Shown: positions 6,591 through 15,143 of the stretch, in pieces
Position numbering within the stretch: the stretch's first letter is position 1
How the letters are laid out: the number at the start of each line of letters is the position of its first letter
Notes under the pieces: model-generated
Told to the model about the DNA's origin: nothing
Seen by the model: only the letters and a program-made list of their open reading frames with translations
Database searches by the model: none
Translations under genes and position numbers: made by a program
Source of the DNA: Clostridia bacterium
Lineage (GTDB): Bacteria; Bacillota; Clostridia; Christensenellales; UBA1242
NCBI GenBank assembly: GCA_028694075.1
Contig: JAQUUD010000020.1
Location: 1 to 20,285 of the forward strand
Length of the DNA stretch: 20,285 nucleotides
Direction: 5' to 3'

Positions 6591-7784
6591 TTAAATTATA
6601 TCCACCTTGACCATTTCGCCGTCGAGTGCGTCTTGATATGTTATCCAATAGCCTTGCCCGTGTGGCTCTGCTACATCAATCGGAAGCCATTGAGCCTTTT
6701 CGTTGAAATCAACAGGCGGTTTCTCAGTCCACATTGCTGGGAACCCATAACAAACATATTTCACTTCACTTTCATAATAAATGAGTCCCACAACATAATA
6801 CTTTCCTTTTTCATCGTAATCCACTTTGACCCACTTTGAATTTGGAATTATGTCGCAAAGAACTTCATCAATCGGATATTTTTCAAACAACATATCAAGT
6901 TGAGAACTGATTTCATCAAAAAAGTAGAAACTTGTGTCCGCTGGTTTTCTTAGGCGTCCGTTTTTTATTTCTCTTAATTTATCATTTGAAGGCAACACAA
7001 TTTCTTCTTGTTCGCCTTCATTTATATTTTTATATGTTTCTTCTTCGTTGTTTTCTTCATTTTGTCGTTTAAATTTTTGCGGATTTGAATACTTGCTTTG
7101 ACTTAAATTTTTCTTCTCATTTTGAGAAACATTTGAAAATCCTTTTTTTTCAGAAACATCGAAAATGTTTTTTATGTTGCCAAATCTATCATTAGTGCCT
7201 GTTTTGTCAGTATTTTTTGAATCACTTTTTTCAGCAAAAATTGTTTCCTTATTTGACTGATTTTTTTCTTTAAAAAACACAGATTTATATACGCATTTTT
7301 CACAATTCTCATTGTTATCTTTGAAACAATCATCAATTTCTTGTTCAATTTCAGCATCATCATCGAATGATATTGCATTATCACTTAATATTTTGCCAGC
7401 CGATTTTGCCGAGGTCTGATCTAGCGCACTCAATCCGGAAATTAATCGCTGTTCCATTGTGGCGCTATTGCCGGAGATTGCCCCCAAGAGAATAGGCTCG
7501 AAATTTCCGCCTTTGGAACTTATTAATGCACAAGTACAGTTTTCTGGAACGCTTGTAATGTTTGTTCCGAATATGTACGCCATATAACCGACTCTTGTTA
7601 AACCAGCCTTATGAACTTTTCCGTCAATTAAAAAACCAAGGGACAGCACCCCCATCGGCTCTTCAACAAAATTATAAAGTTTGATATTTCCTTTTATATT
7701 GCCGGCTTTTCCGTCTAAATCTAAAACCGCTTTTTTCAGCGAGTTATCTATTGAACTCAGCACAACAGATTTATTATAAATCAT
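6591..7784 (-). CDS. Conserved-looking two-domain protein of unknown function
   Basis: A 397-aa soluble protein I cannot assign. Residues 1-112 are a compact beta-rich domain (GVLSLGFLIDGKVHKAGL, IFGTNITSVP) recalling N-terminal domains of clostridial hypothetical proteins. Residues about 120-285 are a low-complexity, charged Asn/Glu/Lys/Ser linker with a Cys cluster (153, 161, 164). Residues 286-397 are a second, ordered domain rich in aromatics (YYVVGLIYYES, YVCYGFPAMWTEKPP, GYWITYQDAL). The long linker between ordered ends suggests a scaffold or tethering protein. GGAGG lies four bases before the ATG. The gene is 71 bp after rsmA on the same strand and could be the last gene of the secD-secF-rsmA transcript. 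The cloverleaf copy B follows its end. Confidence 0.7.
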   Translation of the reverse strand: MIYNKSVVLSSIDNSLKKAVLDLDGKAGNIKGNIKLYNFVEEPMGVLSLGFLIDGKVHKAGLTRVGYMAYIFGTNITSVPENCTCALISSKGGNFEPILLGAISGNSATMEQRLISGLSALDQTSAKSAGKILSDNAISFDDDAEIEQEIDDCFKDNNENCEKCVYKSVFFKEKNQSNKETIFAEKSDSKNTDKTGTNDRFGNIKNIFDVSEKKGFSNVSQNEKKNLSQSKYSNPQKFKRQNEENNEEETYKNINEGEQEEIVLPSNDKLREIKNGRLRKPADTSFYFFDEISSQLDMLFEKYPIDEVLCDIIPNSKWVKVDYDEKGKYYVVGLIYYESEVKYVCYGFPAMWTEKPPVDFNEKAQWLPIDVAEPHGQGYWITYQDALDGEMVKVDII

Positions 7785-7855
7785 AATTCCTCCGAATAGT
7801 ATATTCCTTTAATTATTATATGAAATTATGAGTTAATTGGTCATACCGGATTTTG

Positions 7856-8653
7856 TTATTTCTTGTCTAATTCTAAATATATTTGTCGAATTTGATTAAC
7901 AGTTAAATTTTCAGCACGTATTAAAGGTGATATGTTTATTTTATTAAAAACAAATTCAATATCTTGTTTTTCAAAATTCAATTTAATCAGATTATTGAAT
8001 AAAGTTTTGCGTTTCATAGCAAAACAACCTTTGACAAAATGTGTAAATTCTTTTTCAAAAAAAATGTCTGGCTTCCTTTCCAACTTTAAAATTGCTGAAT
8101 CAATTTTAGGGCGGGGCTTAAACATTTCTTTTTTTATTATTCTAGTGATTTTAACCGTGCAATAAAATTGAAGCATAACACTTAATATGCCATATTTTTT
8201 ATTGCCAAAATGAGCCACTGCCTTTTCCGCGACTTCTTTTTGCACCATTATAGTCAAACTTAAAACCTTGTTGGTCTGCTCTAAAAACTTAAAAATTAGT
8301 GGTGTGGTTATATAGTAAGGCAGATTGGCAATGATATGATATCCGCCTGAAAAGTCTTTCTCAATTTGGCTGATTGGTAAATTTAAAATGTCAGACATAA
8401 CAATCTTAACATTTTTATTATTACAAAATTTTTCCGTTAAAAATTCGGTCAATTTTTTATCTATTTCATAAGATACAACTTTTTTTGTCTTATCAGAAAT
8501 TGCCTGCGTTAATGTTCCCGCACCTGTTCCAATTTCCAAAACTTCATCGGTTTGCGTGACCCCACTATCATTCACTATTGCTTTTAATAGATTGGTGTCT
8601 GAAATAAAATTCTGCCCGAATTTTTTATTAAATTTAAAATTTTCAATTTGCAT
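7856..8653 (-). CDS. rsmA: 16S rRNA (adenine1518/1519-N6)-dimethyltransferase
   Basis: A 265-aa protein of the KsgA/RsmA family, which dimethylates two adjacent adenines in the 3' hairpin of 16S rRNA, using SAM, during 30S maturation. Visible motifs: KFGQNFI near the N-terminus, SAM motif I LEIGTGAG (39-46), acidic ribose-binding YEID (62-65), SDIL (87-90) and catalytic NLPYY (110-114). The length is normal for the family. The start is 14 bp after the secF stop; no strong ribosome binding site is visible, so translation may be coupled to secF. It could be confused with the plasmid ErmB-type relatives, but the housekeeping context and motifs favour RsmA. Confidence 0.95.
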   Translation of the reverse strand: MQIENFKFNKKFGQNFISDTNLLKAIVNDSGVTQTDEVLEIGTGAGTLTQAISDKTKKVVSYEIDKKLTEFLTEKFCNNKNVKIVMSDILNLPISQIEKDFSGGYHIIANLPYYITTPLIFKFLEQTNKVLSLTIMVQKEVAEKAVAHFGNKKYGILSVMLQFYCTVKITRIIKKEMFKPRPKIDSAILKLERKPDIFFEKEFTHFVKGCFAMKRKTLFNNLIKLNFEKQDIEFVFNKINISPLIRAENLTVNQIRQIYLELDKK

Positions 8654-8667
8654 TTATTTTATTAATC

Positions 8668-9642
8668 TCAATCTTCATTTTTGGATTCTGACCAAACAGG
8701 TTCAACCGCCATATCTTTAATTGCAGATTTTGATGTGTTTTTAGGTTTTTTAGTTCTTCTTTTAAACGCAAGCGCCCAAAGTTCCGGAGTTACAAATCGT
8801 GACGAAAAGACACAAGCAAAAATGCCAAGAATTAACGATATTACCGCAATTCCAATCGCATCAAGCAATACTGCCGAAATTAATAAAGCAACAATCAATG
8901 CAAGGCTTATTTTAAATATCTTTGCATTTTCTTCTTTATTTGAAATGTTTGTTATTTCGGTATTATTTAGTTTAATATAATTTTCATCTTTTGCATCTTT
9001 GTTAAATGCATTTAATTTAATAAAACTTAGTGTTATTGAGAACAATGCCGTGCCCAAAATTGCAATCACAAAATAGCCATTGACTGGAATTCTTGTGATT
9101 AAAGTTAAAGCCATCATTAGACCCAAGTCTAAAATTGCAACGGCTATCATTGTAAAACCTGATGTTAAATTATGTCTTGCAAACATATACACTGCAACAG
9201 CAACTAAGCCAGCCAAGACCGCAATAAATGCTTTTAAGAAAACTTCCATACCAAGTTCAGGAGAAGTGTGCGTTTGCATAAGAATATAAGATTCTTCAAG
9301 CATATCGCTTTGGTCATATCCGAAACTTTCGTATAAATCATTTTCAAAATTCTCGTTTACGGTGTTCACATCTTCAAAAATTTGATATTTAATTATCAGA
9401 CAAGTGCCGTTTTCGTTTTCACCTTCAACTAAATAACTTGCCACTAAATTATTTTCGGACAATGCCGTATTAACTTTTTCAACTGCTTCCTGAACTTCAT
9501 AATCCCTTATATTTAAGGTTACGACAGTTCCACCAGTAAAATCAAAACTTTTGTTGAAATTCACAGTTAAAAGAAGAACTAAGCCCAAGGCTAATATTAA
9601 AATAGATACCAAACCACTTTTTAATAATTTATTTAAGTTCAT
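8668..9642 (-). CDS. secF: Protein translocase subunit SecF
   Basis: A 324-aa membrane protein that with SecD uses the proton gradient to help pull preproteins across the membrane after SecYEG/SecA. The first helix (about 10-27) is followed by FDFTGG (33-38), the SecF D1 signature. A periplasm-side type domain and five more membrane segments follow. A charged loop of about 30 residues (KDAKDENYIKLNN...) breaks the later helices, and the C-terminus is basic then acidic. The gene overlaps the end of secD by 14 bases. Its ribosome binding site (AGGGAGG) lies inside the secD coding sequence, pointing to translational coupling and balanced production of the pair. Confidence 0.93.
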   Translation of the reverse strand: MNLNKLLKSGLVSILILALGLVLLLTVNFNKSFDFTGGTVVTLNIRDYEVQEAVEKVNTALSENNLVASYLVEGENENGTCLIIKYQIFEDVNTVNENFENDLYESFGYDQSDMLEESYILMQTHTSPELGMEVFLKAFIAVLAGLVAVAVYMFARHNLTSGFTMIAVAILDLGLMMALTLITRIPVNGYFVIAILGTALFSITLSFIKLNAFNKDAKDENYIKLNNTEITNISNKEENAKIFKISLALIVALLISAVLLDAIGIAVISLILGIFACVFSSRFVTPELWALAFKRRTKKPKNTSKSAIKDMAVEPVWSESKNED

Positions 9643-10957
9643 TTATGCTAGCCTCCCTTTTCATACGCAACTTGTTCGCTTTTGTGCTATTAAAACTTAA
9701 ATACCACTTTGTAAACCATTTGGTTAAAACCAAAGACGCAAACAAGTTTAAAACCGAGCCGATACTTAATGCAAGTGCAAAACCACACGTGAAAGGCGAA
9801 CCAATAAAATAAATAATGATTGCGAAGATAAATGCGAGTACATTCATATCAACAACGGTTAGAATTGATTTGTTATAACCTGCCTTAACTGCAAGCGGAA
9901 TTTTTTTGCCTTCTTCATAACCCTTTTTTATGTTACCAAAAATTACATAATAATTAGCACCCAAAAGAAGTAAGGCAAATATTGAACCAACTATTCCGCC
10001 TAAGGACAAAATGAAAATTGGCATTGCTTGCATAAAGAACAATATTAATGCAAAATAAATTGCCAAAGAAAGCGTTATAATCCAGCCAAAGTCGCCAAAC
10101 AAGAGCACAACCGCCAGAACAAACAATGCTATAATAATTGCCAAGGCAACTGCAATAAGCAATAAAGAACTCTCCCCCAAAATTGGTGAAATCGTTGTTA
10201 TCTGGTCGCCTATCATTTCAAAATTTATTTCTTGATTTGCCATTAAGAGTGAAAATGCATAAACATTTGCAGTATCCTGACTCGTTGAAGAACCTGTACT
10301 ATAAGTATATAGCGAGTCGCCTGTTATTTTTTGGCTGAATGAGATGCTGTTAACAAGTTCTTCACCAGCATATATATAAATTGTTCCACTGCCCGAAGTT
10401 GTTAGATTTTCAATTTTTGTTTGACCGGTTTCAGAAAATTTTATTGTTGTGCCCCATTTATATTCGCTTGCACTTATTTGTGAAAAAGTTGAATAAATAT
10501 CTTCAATATCTTCGCCAGTTATGTCAGTGTCTGCCACCGTTGTTGTTTCAGTGGTCCTAATATACAAACCTCCCGAAGTAGGCACAGCGTTTAATATATT
10601 TTGGGCATATAAATATTTTGGAACTTCAATTAAAAGTTTATCTAATATTGCACTCTCGTTTGTTTGAGAGACGGAAACTCTTACACTTCCATAACCATAA
10701 GATCTCAACCTTTCTGTTAAAAATCTTGCAGTTTGCTCTAATTTTTCAGATTTGTTTGTTAATTCCTCAGGAAAAACAACTTCATAAGAAGCAGAGTAAC
10801 CCCCGCTTATATCCAAATCAGTTGTTATTGCATTTGCAAAACCAACAAACCTATAATTTGTTGCTGGGATTAAAAAATTAACAAAGCATAAAGCAATTAA
10901 AATTGCAGTTATAATTGATATGCAAATGAAATTTCTTTTTGCCAATTTTTTGTTCAT
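9629..10957 (-). CDS. secD: Protein translocase subunit SecD
   Basis: A 442-aa partner of SecF. The first helix (about 10-31) is followed by LDISGG (48-53), the SecD D1 signature, a large extracytoplasmic domain with the P1-type RLRSYGYGSVRVSV block, and then the five-helix C-terminal RND-type membrane domain (FVLAVVLLFGDFGW..., VDMNVLAFIFAII). The start was set at 10957 because GGAG precedes it and because the consensus promoter at 10994-11022 would start transcription downstream of the longer open-frame start at 11014. The sequence is only moderately conserved, as is usual for clostridial SecD, but the pairing with secF is decisive. Confidence 0.92.
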   Translation of the reverse strand: MNKKLAKRNFICISIITAILIALCFVNFLIPATNYRFVGFANAITTDLDISGGYSASYEVVFPEELTNKSEKLEQTARFLTERLRSYGYGSVRVSVSQTNESAILDKLLIEVPKYLYAQNILNAVPTSGGLYIRTTETTTVADTDITGEDIEDIYSTFSQISASEYKWGTTIKFSETGQTKIENLTTSGSGTIYIYAGEELVNSISFSQKITGDSLYTYSTGSSTSQDTANVYAFSLLMANQEINFEMIGDQITTISPILGESSLLLIAVALAIIIALFVLAVVLLFGDFGWIITLSLAIYFALILFFMQAMPIFILSLGGIVGSIFALLLLGANYYVIFGNIKKGYEEGKKIPLAVKAGYNKSILTVVDMNVLAFIFAIIIYFIGSPFTCGFALALSIGSVLNLFASLVLTKWFTKWYLSFNSTKANKLRMKREASINELK

Positions 10958-10993
10958 ATATTCTCCGAATGTTTTTTTTAATATTATCTTATT

Positions 10994-11022
10994 ATTATAA
11001 ATTAAAAGCATCAAACTGTCAA
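10994..11022 (-). promoter_or_regulatory. Consensus sigma-A promoter for secD-secF-rsmA
   Basis: On the minus strand TTGACA (11022-11017) is followed after exactly 17 bp by TATAAT (10999-10994). Both hexamers are perfect consensus. Initiation is expected near 10987, giving a leader of about 30 bases with GGAG before the ATG at 10957. Confidence 0.85.
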
Positions 11023-11250
11023 TTATATTTTGAAATTAAGGCAATAAAGTACCAAAAATGAAGATTTATTTTTATAATTTGGTAATTTAAAACAATATTT
11101 CAAAATAAAATCATAATATTAATCAAAAATTTTTTAAGATTTTAATAAGTAATTAATCATTATAAGCGGATTTTATTGAATTTGAGTATACGCTATTAAT
11201 TATGGGTAAAAAATCTAAGTAATAAACTTAAAGATTTTTGAATAATTATA

Positions 11251-11259
11251 TGATATACT
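11251..11259 (+). promoter_or_regulatory. Extended -10 promoter of the TIGR04086-type gene
   Basis: TG-A-TATACT forms an extended -10 without a recognisable -35 at the usual distance. Initiation near 11266 would give a leader of about 72 bases. The remaining 380-bp divergent gap to secD is AT-rich with no other gene visible. Confidence 0.4.
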
Positions 11260-11337
11260 ATGTGCCATTTTTATCTTAATTTAGAAATTGAGAATTAAAT
11301 CTTGCTGGAAATTTTCAAATATATCTTTGGAGGAATA

Positions 11338-11748
11338 ATGAATAAAACAAAATCAAAAATTAAAGATAGCAGTTCCTTAACTGTAAAAATTACAAAAGGG
11401 GCACTATGTGCCCTATGCGTTTCACTTGTCTTAATATTAATTTTTGCCTTTTTGCTAAGATTTATTGCAATAGACGAGGAGGCAATTTCGCCGGTTGTGC
11501 AAGTGATTAAAGGCGTTTCGATTTTAGTAGGTGTTTTTATTGCACTTAAAGGTGTGTTTGAAATGGGCTTTATTAATGGCATTATAATCGGATTAACTTA
11601 CACAATTATTGCCTTTGTTTGTTTTTCAATGCTGGACGGTTTTACTTTTGAATTTTCAAAAACTTTATTAAATGATGTAATCTTCGGAAGTATTATTGGC
11701 GGAATTTCTGGTATTATTGCCGTGAATATGAAAAAGAAACCAAGTTAA
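11338..11748 (+). CDS. TIGR04086-type small membrane protein
   Basis: A 136-aa protein with four hydrophobic segments (roughly 18-38, 50-66, 74-96 and 108-127), a basic N-terminus and a KKK tail. The pattern, with conserved G-rich helices (KGVSILVGVFIALKGVFEMGFINGIIIGL, FGSIIGGISGIIAVN), is that of the TIGR04086 membrane family found near yajC/secD in Clostridia. No biochemical function is established. The start at 11338 is preceded by GGAGG four bases away; a longer open frame from 11302 lacks such a site. The gene lies between secD and yajC but on the opposite strand, convergent with yajC, and shares a two-way terminator with it. Confidence 0.75.
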   Translation: MNKTKSKIKDSSSLTVKITKGALCALCVSLVLILIFAFLLRFIAIDEEAISPVVQVIKGVSILVGVFIALKGVFEMGFINGIIIGLTYTIIAFVCFSMLDGFTFEFSKTLLNDVIFGSIIGGISGIIAVNMKKKPS

Positions 11749-11812
11749 TTTTTAAAACAGGTTAATTATTTTTTCATAAGAATCTTAAAAACATATTTGA
11801 AAATAATAAAAT

Positions 11813-11847
11813 AAAACGCAAAACAATGTTTATTTGTTTTGCGTTTT
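11813..11847. terminator. Bidirectional intrinsic terminator between TIGR04086-type gene and yajC
   Basis: A perfect 14-bp stem, AAAACGCAAAACAA (11813-11826) with TTGTTTTGCGTTTT (11834-11847), has a 7-base loop. T runs follow on both strands. It serves the two convergent genes. Confidence 0.85.
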
Positions 11848-11890
11848 TAAATTTGTTTAAGATAAGAAAAAAATAAAATTTTTCTAAAAA

Positions 11891-12295
11891 TTATTTTTTA
11901 GCAGGTTTTTTTGGTTCTTTCTTAGTTTCTTTTTTAGGTTCTTTTATCATTTCAGCTTGCTCTATTTCAGTTGCTTTAACTTCTTCTCCGCTGGCATCAT
12001 ACACTTTCGGGTTATTATTTGTGAGCATATAAACAGCATTGATGCTGATTGTAACATAATTTTTATGTGCTTCGCCGGTTTCGATTGTAACAAACTTGCC
12101 AAATTCTTTTTCCTTGATTTCAACAATTTTGCCAAAAACGCCTGAATAGGTTATAACATACTGCCCAACCTTTAGGCTGTCAATCAATGTGTTTTGTCTT
12201 TCCTGCTCTTTTTTGTTTTTTCTAAACATCATTATTGGGTACATTACCAAAAGACCAAGCAAAGCAACAATCAAAATAATATTTCCAATATCCAT
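11891..12295 (-). CDS. yajC: Preprotein translocase subunit YajC
   Basis: A 134-aa protein: one N-terminal membrane helix (about 4-23) followed by a basic stretch (FRKNKKEQERQ), the YajC core LKVGQYVITYSGVFGKIVEI (41-60) and a Lys/Glu/Pro-rich C-terminal tail (about 105-134) not needed by the family. YajC associates with SecDF and with the SecYEG translocon. The start at 12295 is chosen because AAGGAG precedes it, and because the promoter at 12337-12365 would begin transcription downstream of the longer open-frame start at 12355. It sits between tgt and the secDF pair, as usual. Confidence 0.9.
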   Translation of the reverse strand: MDIGNIILIVALLGLLVMYPIMMFRKNKKEQERQNTLIDSLKVGQYVITYSGVFGKIVEIKEKEFGKFVTIETGEAHKNYVTISINAVYMLTNNNPKVYDASGEEVKATEIEQAEMIKEPKKETKKEPKKPAKK

Positions 12296-12336
12296 AATTA
12301 ACTCCTTTTTTCTAATAAAATTTTTGATTATTTTTA

Positions 12337-12365
12337 AGTATACACAAGTTAGCAAATAAAATCAA
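12337..12365 (-). promoter_or_regulatory. Sigma-A promoter of yajC
   Basis: On the minus strand TTGATT (12365-12360), a 17-bp spacer, then TATACT (12342-12337). Initiation is expected near 12330, giving a leader of about 35 bases that contains the AAGGAG of yajC. Confidence 0.7.
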
Positions 12366-12500
12366 ATGATTTTATGTTTATATTTGTTAATATTTGAAAT
12401 TTTAATTAAATTAATTTTTTTCTCATTAAAAAATCAGTTATTTTATTTAAATATGTGAATTGTTTGTTATTATTTTTTGGTTATATGTTGAAGTAATTTT

Positions 12501-12587
12501 CCCGCCGGCAGAAAATTTTTGCTTCGCAAAAATTGCAACACAAAGTGTTGCTGGCGATTGCAAAGCAATCGCCGTTCTGCCGGCGGG
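12501..12587 (+). repeat. Cloverleaf-like inverted-repeat element, copy C (nearly fully paired)
   Basis: The outer stem CCCGCCGGCAGAA (12501-12513) pairs perfectly over 13 bp with 12575-12587. Inside are three perfect hairpins: AATTTTTGC with loop TTC (12514-12534), GCAACAC with loop AAA (12535-12551) and GGCGATTGC with loop AAA (12553-12573). Only the three 3-base loops and two single bases (12552 and 12574) are unpaired. It lies in the 521-bp gap between tgt and yajC. The rest of that gap is AT-rich apart from the yajC promoter and a tgt terminator. Confidence 0.85.
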
Positions 12588-12608
12588 GTGTTTACCGCTT
12601 CAAAACTT

Positions 12609-12644
12609 AAAACAAACAAATCCAGCAAAAAACTAAAACTGGAT
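12609..12644 (-). terminator. Probable terminator downstream of tgt
   Basis: On the minus strand ATCCAG (12644-12639) and CTGGAT (12625-12620) form a short stem with a 13-base loop, followed by TTGTTTGTTTT. The stem is short, so the call is tentative. A small stem near 12716-12733 lacks a T tract. Confidence 0.45.
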
Positions 12645-12816
12645 AGTTCTACTTTAAAGTAATTCTATTTAATTATTAAACAATATTTAACATTTCATAC
12701 TCTCATTGCCCAGTTTGCTTATTATAGCAAGCCAACATTATTATCATTCTTTCTTTAACAAAATTGTTTTAATTACATAATTTAGTTATTTATTAGTTTA
12801 TTAGTTAAACAGCATT

Positions 12817-13935
12817 TTATCTATTTTCCAAGTTTTCCAAAAACTCTTTTTTAAAGTCTAAAAGCCGGTCTTCCCATATTGCTTTTTTAATATCTTCCGT
12901 CAGTCTAATTAAAAATCTCAAATTATGAATGCTAAGCAATTTTGCTCCAAGCATTTCATTTGAATTAATAAGGTGTCTTATATATGCCCGTGAAAAATTT
13001 TTACAAGCATAACAATCACAATCTTCTTCCAAAGGAAAATATTCATTTTTATATTGGGCATTCCTTATAACAAGTTTACCCTTTTTTGTCAAAGCAGTTC
13101 CGTTTCGGGCAACTCTTGTCGGAAGCACACAATCCATCATATCAATCCCGCGTGCAATTGATTCAATGAGACAATCTGGACTTCCAACTCCCATTAAATA
13201 TCTCGGCATATTTTCAGGCAAATGCGGTTGCATATAAGATAAAATATCATACATTGTTTCTTTCGGCTCGCCAACCGACAATCCGCCGATTGCAATTCCG
13301 CATTTGGCAAACGGCATACAATCTTTTATTGCCTGCAATCTTAAATCTTTAAACATATTTCCTTGAATAATGGGAAACAGCATCTGTTTTGGATTTTGTT
13401 GTGCGTTAAAGCATCTTTCAAGCCAGTTTTTTGTTCTTTCGCCGGCTTTCAATGACTGCTGTTCTGTTGCACCAAAAGGCGTACACTCATCAAACGCCAT
13501 AATAATGTCCGCACCCAAATCATTTTGAATTTGCATACACTTTTCCGGTGTAATAAAATGCTTGCCACCATCTAAATGCGAACTAAACTCAACACCCTTA
13601 TCACTTATTTTGATTAATTCCGGAAGTGAAAAAATTTGGAATCCGCCACTGTCAGCTAAAATTGGTCTGTCCCAGTTCATAAATTTATGAAGCCCGCAGG
13701 CATCTTTTATTATTTTTTCGCCGGGACGCAAATATAAGTGATATGTGTTTGAAAGAATGATTTGAGATTTTATGTCTGTTAAATCTCTCGGATATAATCC
13801 TTTGACCGTTGCTTGCGTGCCAACTGGCATAAAAACAGGCGTTTCGATTTCACCGTGCGGAGTTTTAAGCAGTCCAATTCTTGCCCCGCTTTGCTTACAA
13901 ACCTTTAATACTTTATAACTGAAATGTTCGCTCAT
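12817..13935 (-). CDS. tgt: Queuine/preQ1 tRNA-guanine transglycosylase
   Basis: A 372-aa enzyme that replaces guanine-34 of GUN-anticodon tRNAs with preQ1 in queuosine synthesis. Visible: DSGGFQIFSL (Asp95, general acid/base), GGLSVGEP (218-224), MMDCVLPTRVARNGT (nucleophile Asp268) and the zinc site Cys306, Cys308, Cys311 and His337. The length is normal. The start has only a weak GGGA about ten bases upstream. It lies 164 bp after queA on the same strand, with no promoter visible between them, so the two are probably co-transcribed. QueA acts on the product of this reaction. Confidence 0.97.
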   Translation of the reverse strand: MSEHFSYKVLKVCKQSGARIGLLKTPHGEIETPVFMPVGTQATVKGLYPRDLTDIKSQIILSNTYHLYLRPGEKIIKDACGLHKFMNWDRPILADSGGFQIFSLPELIKISDKGVEFSSHLDGGKHFITPEKCMQIQNDLGADIIMAFDECTPFGATEQQSLKAGERTKNWLERCFNAQQNPKQMLFPIIQGNMFKDLRLQAIKDCMPFAKCGIAIGGLSVGEPKETMYDILSYMQPHLPENMPRYLMGVGSPDCLIESIARGIDMMDCVLPTRVARNGTALTKKGKLVIRNAQYKNEYFPLEEDCDCYACKNFSRAYIRHLINSNEMLGAKLLSIHNLRFLIRLTEDIKKAIWEDRLLDFKKEFLENLENR

Positions 13936-14099
13936 TTTCTTTTTTCCCTTTATTTTTTCTGTTTATTGTGTTTTTGCAAATTATTTTATTTATTGATTTT
14001 TTATGACTTTTTGCTTTTTGAATTGTAATTTTTCATATTTGTTTATTTTTTCTCTTTCTTTATTTTCTGTCCTAATAATTCTTGCTAAAAACTAAATTT

Positions 14100-15143
14100 T
14101 TAATCTTCATAAAAAAAGCAACAATCACCGAAACTGAAAAATCTATATTTTTCACGAATTGCTTCGTTATAAAAGGCTAGCGTTTCATCAGTTCCGCAAA
14201 ATGCACAAACCAGCATTATCAAAGTTGACTCCGGCAAATGAAAATTTGTTATCATACAATCCACAATTTGGAATTTATAACCCGGATAAATGAAAATTTC
14301 TGTTTGCCCACTTTGTGCTTTAACTTTTCCATTTTGAGCACACGCTTCAAGCACTCTAACGCTGGTTGTTCCAACCGCTATAACTCTTTTGCCGGCTTGC
14401 TTTGCATTATTGATTGTCTGAGCAGATTCTTCATTAAGACAGAAATATTCCGAGTGCATTTTATGATTTAAAATATTTTCTTCCTTAACCGGTCTGAAAG
14501 TTCCAAGCCCCACATGCAAAAGAACTTCAACAATTTGCACACCCACCTGCTTAATTTTTGACAAAAGTTCACTTGTCAAATGTAATCCCGCCGTTGGGGT
14601 AGCATTTGAGCCCTCAATTTTTGAATAAACAGTTTGATATCTGGTTTTGTCTTTAAGTTTTTCTTTAATATAAGGCGGAAGTGGAGTTTCCCCAAATTTT
14701 TCAAGCAAAGTTTCAAAAACACCTTGATATACGAATTTAATCCGGCAAATTCCATCTTGTTTTTTTTCTATGATTTCGCATTTAAGTTCATCAGAAAAAA
14801 TTATGATTGTGCCAAGTTTTAATCTTTTAAAAGGGCGAGAAATTGCTTCCCATTCATTTAAATTTTCCCTTTTTGTAAGAAAAATTTCAATATTTGCACC
14901 AGTATCTTCTTTCTTGCCAAAAAGCCTAGCAGGAATAACCTTTGTGTTGTTCAGAACCAAAACATCGCCTTTTTTTAGAAAATTTATAATATCATAAAAA
15001 TGTTTGTGCTGAATTTCTTTAGTTTTTTTATTATAACAAAGCATTCTCGAAAACTCTCTTTTTTCAAGCGGTGATTGTGCTATTAATTCTTCCGGCAAAT
15101 CATAATGATATGTGCTTTTGTTTGTAACTTTTAAATCGTTCAT
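14100..15143 (-). CDS. queA: S-adenosylmethionine:tRNA ribosyltransferase-isomerase
   Basis: A 347-aa enzyme that transfers the ribosyl part of SAM to preQ1-tRNA, giving epoxyqueuosine. Family motifs: YDLPEELIAQSPLEKR at the N-terminus, VLVLNNTKVIPARLFG-type block, ATPTAGLHLTSELL, HVGLGTFRPV, GTTSVRVLEA and NFHLPESTLIMLV. The start at 15143 is preceded by AAGGA at a suitable distance; an upstream in-frame ATG at 15164 lacks one. The final residues (FSFGDCCFFYED) replace the usual GDAMLI ending, with Cys-Cys in place of Ala-Met, a small oddity. It lies between ruvB and tgt, the classical order. Confidence 0.96.
   Translation of the reverse strand: MNDLKVTNKSTYHYDLPEELIAQSPLEKREFSRMLCYNKKTKEIQHKHFYDIINFLKKGDVLVLNNTKVIPARLFGKKEDTGANIEIFLTKRENLNEWEAISRPFKRLKLGTIIIFSDELKCEIIEKKQDGICRIKFVYQGVFETLLEKFGETPLPPYIKEKLKDKTRYQTVYSKIEGSNATPTAGLHLTSELLSKIKQVGVQIVEVLLHVGLGTFRPVKEENILNHKMHSEYFCLNEESAQTINNAKQAGKRVIAVGTTSVRVLEACAQNGKVKAQSGQTEIFIYPGYKFQIVDCMITNFHLPESTLIMLVCAFCGTDETLAFYNEAIREKYRFFSFGDCCFFYED

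Noticed and set aside
6528..6839. 103-codon plus-strand open frame
   Set aside because: It is antisense to the end of the 397-aa gene and starts within the cloverleaf element.
10958..11014. Longer SecD start adding 19 residues
   Set aside because: The consensus promoter at 10994-11022 overlaps it, and the GGAG ribosome binding site belongs to the ATG at 10957.
12296..12355. Longer YajC start adding 20 residues
   Set aside because: The predicted transcription start (about 12330) lies inside it, and AAGGAG precedes the ATG at 12295.
12501..12587. tRNA, integron attC site or riboswitch
   Set aside because: No anticodon/T-loop sequences or CCA end for a tRNA, no attC core sites or integrase nearby, and it is about 205 bp upstream of the yajC start and outside its predicted leader, so a riboswitch is not supported.
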